Source: Stutzerimonas stutzeri
GTDB lineage: Bacteria > Pseudomonadota > Gammaproteobacteria > Pseudomonadales > Pseudomonadaceae
DNA length: 64,000 nucleotides
Assembly (NCBI RefSeq): GCF_024448985.1
Contig: NZ_JAMOII010000014.1
Span: 30,797-94,796, forward strand
Reading direction: 5' to 3'
The first letter of the stretch is position 1. Every line of letters starts with the position of its first letter. Positions 58,056-64,000 of this stretch are shown piece after piece. Made by a program: the position numbers and the translations under genes. A model generated the notes under the pieces. It worked only from the letters and a program-made list of their open reading frames with translations, had not been told where the DNA came from and searched no databases.

Positions 58056-59347
58056 AACATCCGAACGCACTGACCGCGTTGTCGCTGGCCGTACTGCTCG
58101 CCGGTTGTGGCATCGGGGGTGAGGACACTGATCAGGAGTACGGCGCCACCCCGAATCTGCCCGAACCCGAACGGGGAATCTTGCCCAGCATGAAGATCGC
58201 CGAGCCCACGCCGTGGGGCGATCAACTGCCGACGGTGCCGCAGGGTTTCAGCGTCCAGGCAATTGCCACCGATCTGAAGATCCCACGCCAGACGCTGGTC
58301 CTCCCCAATGGCGACATCCTCGTAGCCGAAGGCCGAGGCGGCAATGCGCCGAAGCTCAAGCCCAAGGACGTGATCGCTGGCTATATCAAAGCTAAGGGCA
58401 ACACCTCGGTCGAGAGTGGCAATCGCCTGACACTGCTACGCGATGCCGATGGTGACGGCTCCTACGAGGTCCAGACCGTATTCGCCGAAGATCTCAACGC
58501 ACCGTACGGGCTGGCGTTCCACGACGGCACTTTGTACGTGGCCAACCAGGATGCGCTGGTGCGCTTCGATTATCAGGAGGGCCAGACCGAGGCCAGCGGC
58601 CCGCCGACGAAGGTCGTCGACCTCCCCTCCGAGATCAACCACCACTGGACCAAGGCGCTGACCATCAGCCCCGACGGCCGTTTCCTTTATGTAGGCATCG
58701 GCTCCAACAGCAATATCACCGAGCGAGGGATGGAAGCCGAAGTCGACCGCGCCCTGGTCTGGCAGATCAACGCCGAGACCGGCGCCTACAAGCCCTACGC
58801 GACCGGCCTGCGCAACCCGACGGCGCTGGCGGTCCAGCCCGGCTCCGGGCAACTCTGGGCAGTGGTGAACGAGCGCGACGAGCTGGGCGAGGATCTGGTG
58901 CCGGATTACCTGACCTCAGTGCAAGAAGGAGGCTTCTACGGCTGGCCCTACAGCTACTGGGGCCAGAACGTAGATGATCGCGTGCGACCGCAGGACCCGG
59001 AAAAGGTCGCCGCCACGATCACACCCGACTACGCCCTGGGCTCCCACGTCGCGGCCCTCGGCCTAGACTTCTCCGAACCGTCCATGGGCGAGCAGTTCGC
59101 CGATGGCGTATTCATCGGCGAGCACGGCAGCTGGAACCGCAAGAATCCGGTTGGCTACAAAGTCATCTTCGTGCCGTTCAGCGATGGACGCCCCTCGGGA
59201 CCGCCAGTCGACTTCGTGACAGGCTTCCGCACAGAAGATGGTAAGACCCGCGGTCGACCCGTCGGTGTGACCGTCGATCCAAGCGGCGCGCTAATCGTTG
59301 CCGACGATCTGGCCAACACCGTGTGGCGGGTGACCCGAACCCAGTGA
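58052..59347 (+). CDS. PQQ-dependent sugar dehydrogenase-like lipoprotein
   Basis: 431-residue lipoprotein (lipobox LLAGC, Cys19) with a six-bladed propeller of the sorbosone/soluble aldose dehydrogenase family (PRQTLVLPNGDILVAEGRG, HHWTKALTISPDGRFLYVGIG, GLRNPTALAVQPGSGQLWAVVNERDELG given as landmarks). These oxidise sugars with PQQ; the substrate is unknown. The adjacent membrane protein may feed or receive electrons, an inference. Confidence 0.85.
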   Translation: MKHPNALTALSLAVLLAGCGIGGEDTDQEYGATPNLPEPERGILPSMKIAEPTPWGDQLPTVPQGFSVQAIATDLKIPRQTLVLPNGDILVAEGRGGNAPKLKPKDVIAGYIKAKGNTSVESGNRLTLLRDADGDGSYEVQTVFAEDLNAPYGLAFHDGTLYVANQDALVRFDYQEGQTEASGPPTKVVDLPSEINHHWTKALTISPDGRFLYVGIGSNSNITERGMEAEVDRALVWQINAETGAYKPYATGLRNPTALAVQPGSGQLWAVVNERDELGEDLVPDYLTSVQEGGFYGWPYSYWGQNVDDRVRPQDPEKVAATITPDYALGSHVAALGLDFSEPSMGEQFADGVFIGEHGSWNRKNPVGYKVIFVPFSDGRPSGPPVDFVTGFRTEDGKTRGRPVGVTVDPSGALIVADDLANTVWRVTRTQ

Positions 59348-59365
59348 CCGATGCCGGTCAATCAA

Positions 59366-59396
59366 GAAGCCAACAATCGATAGGGTTGTTGGCTTC
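59366..59396 (+). terminator. Hairpin terminator after the sugar dehydrogenase
   Basis: GAAGCCAACAA and TTGTTGGCTTC form an 11-bp stem with a nine-base loop (59366-59396), 18 bp after the stop. No T tract follows. Confidence 0.65.
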
Positions 59397-59457
59397 ATCG
59401 ACGCGGTAAAGGCCATTGCTGGCGCTTTGATTGAGTATTCAACTTCGTAGGCCGAAT

Positions 59458-59658
59458 TTATTCGGCCTTGTATTTGGCTGAGTAAATTCGGCCCCACGGC
59501 TCTTCTTCAGGCTTTTTATTCCGCTCGAAAGAGCGCGTCACGACTATGGCGAAACGGGTTAAATGATCGTAAGGGATGCGAATCGGCCCTACGCCTACCG
59601 CAAAACGGCGCTCCTTCTGAAAGGCATATTCCTTCGTTTCACAACCGATCCAAAGGGC
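59458..59658 (-). pseudogene. Open C-terminal fragment next to intI, no start codon
   Basis: A minus-strand frame opens after a TGA at 59659-59661 and runs about 66 codons to a TAA at 59458-59460. The first possible GTG is far inside. The peptide (KEYAFQKERRFAVGVGPIRI, then DHLTRFAIVVTRSFE) looks coding-like but I do not recognise it. It overlaps the last 18 bp of intI in another frame, so it may be the tail of a gene cut when the integron settled. Confidence 0.45.
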
Positions 59659-60574
59659 TCAATACCGCAAGGCCGCCACGATTGAGCACATGGGTGTAAA
59701 TCATCGTTGTCTTTACATCAGCATGCCCCAGCAGCTCCTGCACGGTGCGAATGTCCTGCCCGCTTTCCAACAAATGAGTGGCAAAGCTATGCCTCAAGGT
59801 GTGCGGTGTTGCCGGTTTGGAGATACCAGAAGCTTTTACGGCACGCTTGAATGCGCGCTGGACCCGCTTCTCGTCAAGGTGGTGCCGGCGCACCGCGCCA
59901 CTGCGCGGATCTACCGAAAGGCTGGACGCCGGAAACACATACTGCCAAGCCCAATCCCAAGGCGCTCTAGGGTATTTGCGAGCCAGAGCATCGGGCAGAT
60001 AGACATCTCCTCTGCCCTCGGATAACTCCTGATCATGGATGGCCCGAGTACGGGCAATGTGCTGTTTGAGCGGCCCGACCAAACTTGCAGGCAGTATAGT
60101 AACGCGGTCCTTCTGTCCTTTACCGTCTCGGATGACGATCTCGTTACGAGAAAAATCGACGTCCTTCACGCGGAGCCGAATGCCCTCCATCAAACGCATG
60201 CCACCGCCGTACAGAAGCCGCGCAACGAGCCCAACCGGCCCATCCAGCAACCCGAGTATCTGATGCACCTCCTCCATGGAGAGCACCACAGGTAACCGGG
60301 CCGGCTTCTTGGCACGCACGACTTCGCCCAACCACGGCAGGTCTTGTTTAAGGACTTGTTTGTAAAGAAACAGCAATGCAGCGAGCGCCTGGTTCTGCGT
60401 CGAAGCCGAGACGTCCCGGCGAATAGCAAGGTCGGAAAGAAAGGCTTCTACCTCTGGCGCACCCATATCAACCGGGTGCCGGTATTCGTGAAAACGGATG
60501 TAACGCTTAACCCACTCGCAATAGACACGCTCAGTTCTGATCGAGTAGTGTTTAAGCCTGATCTGCTCACGCAC
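59639..60574 (-). CDS. intI: Integron integrase IntI (5' end apparently frameshifted)
   Basis: 311-residue tyrosine recombinase as drawn from GTG at 60574. Catalytic set present: R127 ([13 protein letters not shown]), K155 region (GKGQKDR), H258/R261 ([13 protein letters not shown]), H284 (LLGHADVK) and Y293 nucleophile (IYTHVL). The IntI-specific insert near residues 195-215 ([19 protein letters not shown]) separates it from XerC/D. The best start, ATG at 60603-60605 with an AGGAG site, is one base out of frame with it; an extra base near 60585-60592 would explain this. It points away from the cassettes, as usual. Confidence 0.93.
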   Translation of the reverse strand: MREQIRLKHYSIRTERVYCEWVKRYIRFHEYRHPVDMGAPEVEAFLSDLAIRRDVSASTQNQALAALLFLYKQVLKQDLPWLGEVVRAKKPARLPVVLSMEEVHQILGLLDGPVGLVARLLYGGGMRLMEGIRLRVKDVDFSRNEIVIRDGKGQKDRVTILPASLVGPLKQHIARTRAIHDQELSEGRGDVYLPDALARKYPRAPWDWAWQYVFPASSLSVDPRSGAVRRHHLDEKRVQRAFKRAVKASGISKPATPHTLRHSFATHLLESGQDIRTVQELLGHADVKTTMIYTHVLNRGGLAVLSPLDRL

Positions 60575-60607
60575 CTGATCCAGTAAAACTCGGCTTCCCT
60601 TCCATGA

Positions 60608-60626
60608 TGTATAACTCCTTTATACA
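60608..60626. promoter_or_regulatory. Inverted repeat over the intI ribosome binding site
   Basis: TGTATAACTCCTTTATACA has perfect 7-bp arms (TGTATAA / TTATACA) and its five-base centre is the complement of AGGAG, the apparent intI Shine-Dalgarno. In the transcript this would put the site in a hairpin loop; as DNA it could be an operator. The spacing does not fit a LexA box. Confidence 0.5.
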
Positions 60627-60679
60627 GTTTTCATCCGTCGAAACCGCCCAGCCTAGACAAGGACATCCTCAATGGCAAG

Positions 60680-60743
60680 AAACGTTATACACCAAGCCCG
60701 CTCGGCGTCTTATGCACCAGTTGGTGTCTAATTATAGTTAGCC
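60680..60743. other. attI region and first cassette junction
   Basis: The intI/cassette-1 interval must contain attI. GTTAGCC at 60737-60743 is the likely integration core, because the R'' core of cassette 1 (CGCTAAC at 61308-61314) is its reverse complement at six of seven positions. A small palindrome CACCAGTTGGTG lies just before (60712-60723). The left limit of attI is approximate. Confidence 0.55.
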
Positions 60744-60788
60744 AATAGCCAAATAAGATTCCAGCCATACATACCAAGAAGCGATCCG

Positions 60789-61283
60789 ATGCTTGAAGCA
60801 ATAATAGAACACTCATCAATGCTGGTCGCTATCTTGGCTCTAATTGCAAGCCTCGCAGCTAATAGCACTGCTCATAAAGCCCATCGTTTAAATGAGAAAA
60901 GCGCAGCCTCTGCTGCTCGACTGTTAGTCCTCGAACGCAAGAGAGAACTGCTTATGGAGCTTGATAGGCAGCGTGCAACTCTAGATCGGTTAAAGTTTGT
61001 AATGGAATGTGAAGAGGTAATCATAAGCTCCAATCCATTACTGCAAAAAATCATCCCTGATGAACTTGATCGCCTTGCCAACAACATCAGCATGGTTAAC
61101 CACTTTTTATCAGCATATGACAGCCAGCGAACCGCAATAGAATTACTTTCAGAAGAAAGTGATGCTGGTGAACTAGATATGAAGCTAGCTGACTTACGGC
61201 GTCTAACAGTGCATTTTGAAAAAGACATAGAGCAAGAGAAATCCCTTCTTGAACAGCGCAAAAGCTTAGAGCGCGGAGAGTAA
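60789..61283 (+). CDS. Cassette 1: TM plus coiled-coil protein, unknown function
   Basis: 164 residues: one N-terminal hydrophobic segment (MLVAILALIASLAA, about 11-24), then a long helical, charged stretch (about 35-160) likely to form coiled coils; a membrane-tethered helical protein of unrecognised family. Low GC and codon use differ from the chromosome, as expected for a captured cassette. Weak ribosome binding site. First in the array, so likely the best expressed if a cassette promoter is present. Confidence 0.75.
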   Translation: MLEAIIEHSSMLVAILALIASLAANSTAHKAHRLNEKSAASAARLLVLERKRELLMELDRQRATLDRLKFVMECEEVIISSNPLLQKIIPDELDRLANNISMVNHFLSAYDSQRTAIELLSEESDAGELDMKLADLRRLTVHFEKDIEQEKSLLEQRKSLERGE

Positions 61284-61307
61284 AGGGTTTACACATACTA
61301 CGTTACA

Positions 61308-61383
61308 CGCTAACAAATGGTTCAAACCGTTCGCTACGCTCACTGGGACGGGCTAAAGCCCGCCCCTTAACCAAACTTTATGC
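61308..61383 (+). other. attC site 1 (variant crossover core)
   Basis: 76 bp from CGCTAAC to TTTATGC. Interior as in the other sites (GGTTCAAA, then the palindromic GGGCTAAAGCCC). The R' core starts TTT instead of GTT: the G at the crossover is replaced by T at 61377. Strand exchange at this site is therefore likely poor. Confidence 0.85.
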
Positions 61384-61395
61384 CAAGGACAGACA

Positions 61396-61962
61396 GTGAA
61401 AAAATTTCTGCAGGATAATTTCCCAAGAATTGACCCTAGTCCATTCTTTATCTGGGCAATTGGATCCTCTGCAATATATCAACTCCCAATAAACGGCGTG
61501 GAGAGAGCTTTTCTTGAAAATAACGCGACAATTATAAATCTAATATTTGGAGCTGTTATTTCAGCTGCCTTCGCCGCGCTACTTATAATCCTTCTTCTTT
61601 TCTTAAGCAGCCAAAATAGAATATTTTCATACGCGCACTGGATCTCGAAATTATTCTCCGACACAGCTCTCGGATCAGCAGGCTTCATATTCTCAGTAGA
61701 ACTACTGATAAATAATGACTGGGAGCACGCAGCATATCTTTCACTGACAATTATTTTATACGTCATTCTAATCAATCATTTATTCATGGTCGTTTTTGAT
61801 GACAATACCGGCACTCTAAAGCTAGTGAAATCCATTGACCGATGTTCAGATACAGAAATACCGTCAAGAGAGATACACATAAAAACCATGGCTTTCGCAG
61901 TGATTGTCTCCTGCTTAGTGGCGGCAGGGATACTTTTCAACATTTCACAATTAAAAGCATAA
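61396..61962 (+). CDS. Cassette 2: multi-spanning membrane protein, unknown function
   Basis: 188 residues with four or five hydrophobic segments (INLIFGAVISAAFAALLIIL, AAYLSLTIILYVILINHLF, MAFAVIVSCLVAAGILF among them) and a short cytoplasmic loop with charged residues. GTG at 61396 follows AAGGA at 61384-61388. AT-rich. No family recognised. Its TAA lies inside the attC R'' core. Confidence 0.78.
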   Translation: MKKFLQDNFPRIDPSPFFIWAIGSSAIYQLPINGVERAFLENNATIINLIFGAVISAAFAALLIILLLFLSSQNRIFSYAHWISKLFSDTALGSAGFIFSVELLINNDWEHAAYLSLTIILYVILINHLFMVVFDDNTGTLKLVKSIDRCSDTEIPSREIHIKTMAFAVIVSCLVAAGILFNISQLKA

Positions 61963-62032
61963 CAATTGGTTCAAATCGCTCACTTCGCTCGCTGGGACGG
62001 GCTAAAGCCCGCCCCTTAACAAAACGTTATAG
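61957..62032 (+). other. attC site 2
   Basis: 76 bp from GCATAAC to GTTATAG. R'' core GCATAAC is the exact reverse complement of GTTATGC, that is, of cassette 2's own first bases with a normal G. Central stem GGGCTAAAGCCC as in the others. Confidence 0.88.
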
Positions 62033-62066
62033 GCCCAAGCTCATACTGCAGGTATCGGAGCCTTTG

Positions 62067-62375
62067 ATGATTGCAAAACAAAAATACGGCGAACTAGTTT
62101 CCATATCTAAAAGGGCTTCAGATGCCCAAGACGCCAATATAATAGTCCACGAAATCCCCAAAACTGGGACAACGGTTATCGGAGAATCGAATTACATGCT
62201 GCTCAACTGTAAATATACAGATGAGCAAGGCGACTCCGTGGTGTTTCACTATCGGTCATATGACCCATCAGGCCCATTTCAAAATTTACCAGACATTAAT
62301 AAATTCAGGGTTGAGCTTTGGGTGGATGGAAAGCTATTGGAGCTCTTTGAAGATAGTTTCGATGACCCACGATGA
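62067..62375 (+). CDS. Cassette 3: small soluble protein, unknown function
   Basis: 102 residues, no membrane segment. Mixed alpha/beta appearance with a conserved-looking FRVELWVDGKLLELFED end and HYRSYDPSGPFQNLP. CGGAG at 62056-62060 precedes the ATG by six bases. No family recognised. Confidence 0.75.
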   Translation: MIAKQKYGELVSISKRASDAQDANIIVHEIPKTGTTVIGESNYMLLNCKYTDEQGDSVVFHYRSYDPSGPFQNLPDINKFRVELWVDGKLLELFEDSFDDPR

Positions 62376-62377
62376 AG

Positions 62378-62453
62378 CTATGACAATCGGTTCAAATCGT
62401 TCGCTTCGCTCACTGGGACGGGCTAAAGCCCGCCCCTTAACCAAACGTTAGCT
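62378..62453 (+). other. attC site 3
   Basis: 76 bp from CTATGAC to GTTAGCT. R'' core CTATGAC differs by one base from CTATAAC, the complement of cassette 3's first bases; the change puts G in the conserved AAC triplet. Confidence 0.87.
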
Positions 62454-62469
62454 TTTTCACGGAGAATTT

Positions 62470-63162
62470 ATGCCAAAAAATACGGATATTGCAGCTATCT
62501 TAGGTAAGGGTTTAGTCGGAGCGATTCCGTTTGTTGGTCCATTGGCTGCAGAGATTGTTGGTGCAATAATACCGAACCAAAGAATTGATAGAATTGAATC
62601 CCTGCTAAAACTTCTCGAAGCGAAGATCGCCGAAGACGAAAAATCAAAAGTTGAAGAAAAAATCGTTACTCCCGAATCAGTAGATCTGATCGAGGATGGA
62701 TTTCTTCAAGCCGCCAGGGCCCTAAGTGAAGAAAGAAAAGACTACATAGCCTCACTTCTCAAAAACAGCCTTACGAATGACCGCCTAGAATATATTGAGA
62801 ATAAACGGCTGCTATCTATACTTGGTCAACTTAATGACCTAGAAATAATAATATTGAAATCCTATACGCTGCATCACGGAGAACCAGACTCCGAAGAGTT
62901 TTTTAAGATACATCAAGACTCATTGCAGCCACCAGGCGCCGTCCTTGGGTCTACTCAAGAAGATTTAGACAAACACGTTCTCCACCAAACCCATAAGACT
63001 CATCTTGCAAGCCTGGGATTATTACGACCAGGATTTAAGAGAGCAAGAAAAGGTGAGCTACCAGAATTTGACGATAAGACGGGCATGATAAAAGCCAATG
63101 GCTATTCAATCAGTCCTCTTGGTCGGTTACTGCTCCGAAGCATTGACCAAATTAATGAGTAA
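62470..63162 (+). CDS. Cassette 4: protein with glycine-rich hydrophobic N-terminus, unknown function
   Basis: 230 residues. Residues about 9-35 form a Gly/Ala-rich hydrophobic hairpin (LGKGLVGAIPFVGPLAAEIV, then GAIIP), followed by a helical charged region (RIDRIESLLKLLEAKIAEDE) and a larger soluble domain with a short winged-helix-like end (NGYSISPLGRLLLRSI). Such hydrophobic N-termini occur in pore-forming or membrane-inserting effectors, but I do not recognise the family. AT-rich. Confidence 0.78.
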   Translation: MPKNTDIAAILGKGLVGAIPFVGPLAAEIVGAIIPNQRIDRIESLLKLLEAKIAEDEKSKVEEKIVTPESVDLIEDGFLQAARALSEERKDYIASLLKNSLTNDRLEYIENKRLLSILGQLNDLEIIILKSYTLHHGEPDSEEFFKIHQDSLQPPGAVLGSTQEDLDKHVLHQTHKTHLASLGLLRPGFKRARKGELPEFDDKTGMIKANGYSISPLGRLLLRSIDQINE

Positions 63163-63164
63163 TA

Positions 63165-63240
63165 AGCTAACAAGTGGTTCAAATCGTTCGCTGCGCTCAC
63201 TGGGACCGGCTAAAGCCGGCCCCTTAACCAAACGTTAGAC
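63165..63240 (+). other. attC site 4 (compensated stem)
   Basis: 76 bp from AGCTAAC to GTTAGAC. The central stem is ACCGGCTAAAGCCGGC instead of ACGGGCTAAAGCCCGC: both arms changed together, so base pairing in the folded bottom strand is kept. R'' AGCTAAC is the exact complement of cassette 4's first bases. Confidence 0.9.
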
Positions 63241-63256
63241 ACTGCAAGGAGCTTAT

Positions 63257-63694
63257 GTGAGTACTTCAACGAAGGATCGTGCCACAGCTGTAGCAACCCC
63301 AGTCGTGTTTTTAGTCGCATCTTATGTGCTCACGCCCTGGTTAATGTTGATACTCCTTCCATTCCTGTACTTCATTTACAGGAAGTTATCGTTAAATTTA
63401 GCTAAAAACGTAGCGCTGAGGCTTTTTGACCTGGCAATCTCGTTAATTCTAATCTTTATATGCGGAGGATTAATAATCGCCGCGCTTTCAATAGTTGCGC
63501 GAGATGGTCAATTCACTATTCCACTTATATCAGACGGATCAATAATTTCGATCTGTTCTTTTTTCGCAAATATCTACCTAACCGGAAGCTGTCTTTTGCT
63601 CAGTGCAAAGTCGTTTCATGTAAAGAAGCACATGCCTAAGCTTTCAATGGGGATTTTTGAAGCACTGAGGGGCAAGCGCGTACACAGTGTCTAA
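63257..63694 (+). CDS. Cassette 5: membrane protein, unknown function
   Basis: 145 residues with about four hydrophobic segments (PVVFLVASYVLTPWLMLILL, FDLAISLILIFICGGLIIAA, SIISICSFFANIYLTGSCLL). GTG at 63257 follows AAGGAG at 63246-63251. The stop codon (TAA, 63692-63694) lies in the attC R'' core. No family recognised. Confidence 0.75.
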   Translation: MSTSTKDRATAVATPVVFLVASYVLTPWLMLILLPFLYFIYRKLSLNLAKNVALRLFDLAISLILIFICGGLIIAALSIVARDGQFTIPLISDGSIISICSFFANIYLTGSCLLLSAKSFHVKKHMPKLSMGIFEALRGKRVHSV

Positions 63695-63764
63695 CAGCCG
63701 GTTCAAACCATTCGCTCCGCTCACTGGGACGGGCTAAAGCCCGCCCCTTAACCAAACGTTAGAG
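63689..63764 (+). other. attC site 5
   Basis: 76 bp from GTCTAAC to GTTAGAG. R'' GTCTAAC is the exact reverse complement of cassette 5's first bases (GTTAGAC). Stem and flanks match sites 1-3. Confidence 0.9.
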
Positions 63765-63812
63765 CCACGGAAGGAATACTGCGTCGTTTCCATCGACTGG
63801 CCGCTGAGTACC

Positions 63813-64000
63813 ATGACCATCCCCATACCCACCGCCTCGATTGATACACAGCTATCTCAGGCTCGCGCTGTCATAGAACGCCACCTAGCACCATCGCTAC
63901 TGGCCATACACCTGTTCGGCTCCGCGCTGGATGGTGGTCTGAAGCCGTACAGCGATATCGATCTGCTGGTTACCGTGCGCACGCCACCCGACGAAGCCAT
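63813..64000 (+). CDS. Cassette 6 (partial): AadA-type aminoglycoside nucleotidyltransferase
   Basis: 62 residues are visible before the window edge. AadA-like ANT(3'')(9) start: VIERHLAPSLLAIHLFGSAL and LDGGLKPYSDIDLLVTV, including the nucleotidyltransferase GSxxDGGxxxxSDxD active-site pattern. Full AadA proteins (about 260 residues) adenylylate streptomycin and spectinomycin. The N-terminus differs from the common class 1 integron aadA genes as I recall them, so this may be a divergent chromosomal relative. Activity cannot be judged from a third of the gene. Confidence 0.88.
   Translation, partial: MTIPIPTASIDTQLSQARAVIERHLAPSLLAIHLFGSALDGGLKPYSDIDLLVTVRTPPDEA

Larger units (their letters stand above)
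59639..64000. mobile_element. Chromosomal integron (intI, attI region, five full and one partial cassette)
   Basis: intI on the minus strand is followed by an attI region and head-to-tail cassettes, all with genes on the plus strand and each ending in a near-identical 76-bp attC. Cassette limits, from the G/TT crossover points: 60738-61377, 61378-62026, 62027-62447, 62448-63234, 63235-63758, and 63759 onward past the window. Highly uniform attC sites in one array are typical of sedentary, species-specific chromosomal integrons, as described for P. stutzeri. Confidence 0.93.

Noticed and set aside
60608-60626. LexA box upstream of intI
   Set aside because: The CTGT and ACAG-like halves are too far apart and the right half reads ACAT on the coding strand; it is better read as an inverted repeat over the ribosome binding site.
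61308-63764. CRISPR-like regular repeats
   Set aside because: The five 76-bp repeats are spaced 400-800 bp apart with genes between, have palindromic stems and carry attC cores; no cas genes are present.

Overview
The window is about 64 kb of GC-rich gammaproteobacterial chromosome. Gene content and order point to the Pseudomonas stutzeri group (Stutzerimonas): an rpoN-hpf-ptsN-rapZ-ptsO cluster, the TldD/PmbA and mreBCD-maf-rng-yhdP blocks, gatCAB, a RoxSR-type redox two-component system, speC, prfC, a fruBKA operon with fruR, and a chromosomal integron at the right end. This assignment rests on recognised proteins and remembered Pseudomonas gene order, not on a database search.

Layout. 1-2986: nitrogen-PTS cluster (truncated rpoN, hpf, ptsN, rapZ, ptsO). 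3168-6636: pmbA, darP and tldD. 6639-16746: a long minus-strand block for cell shape, septum and envelope (mreB, mreC, mreD, maf, rng, yhdP, nitrilase-like). 17060-20270: gatCAB. 20429-26694: an RlpA-like lipoprotein, two tandem CaCA antiporters, a bactofilin/coiled-coil/M23 peptidase trio, an AEC carrier and roxR. 26722-28997: roxS and a SIMPL protein. 29255-35312: an iron-uptake module (TonB receptor, PepSY protein, DUF2271, DUF4198, flavoreductase) with a candidate Fur box. 35475-39483: speC, prfC, a small secreted protein and a DUF559 protein. 39713-42118: membrane glucose dehydrogenase. 42242-49269: the fructose PTS with its regulator and a palindromic operator. 49340-59347: housekeeping and accessory genes (MazG-like, cmoM, two DUF4136 lipoproteins, YdcZ-type transporter, SdiA-regulated-like protein, MATE pump, NYN/OST-HTH protein, sorbosone-dehydrogenase-like lipoprotein).

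59639 to the right edge is an integron. A tyrosine recombinase with the IntI-specific insert lies on the minus strand, followed by an attI region and five 76-bp attC sites bounding five complete cassettes and a sixth cut by the window edge. The five complete cassettes encode proteins I do not recognise: three with membrane segments, one coiled-coil/TM, one small soluble. The sixth begins an AadA-type aminoglycoside nucleotidyltransferase. Cassette genes are much more AT-rich than the host. The end of each cassette's own attC is the reverse complement of that cassette's first bases, which fixes the boundaries to the base. The 5' end of intI appears frameshifted, so this platform may be impaired.

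Between genes lie several families of palindromic repeats: a MITE-like family with ends AGGGTCTGTTGCCGTTTCG (three copies and a 47-bp relative), at least three other inverted-repeat elements, and 7-bp tandem arrays (GGAGGCT or GGAAGCT). Many abut or supply a stop codon or a ribosome binding site. No tRNA, rRNA, CRISPR array or complete IS element was recognised.
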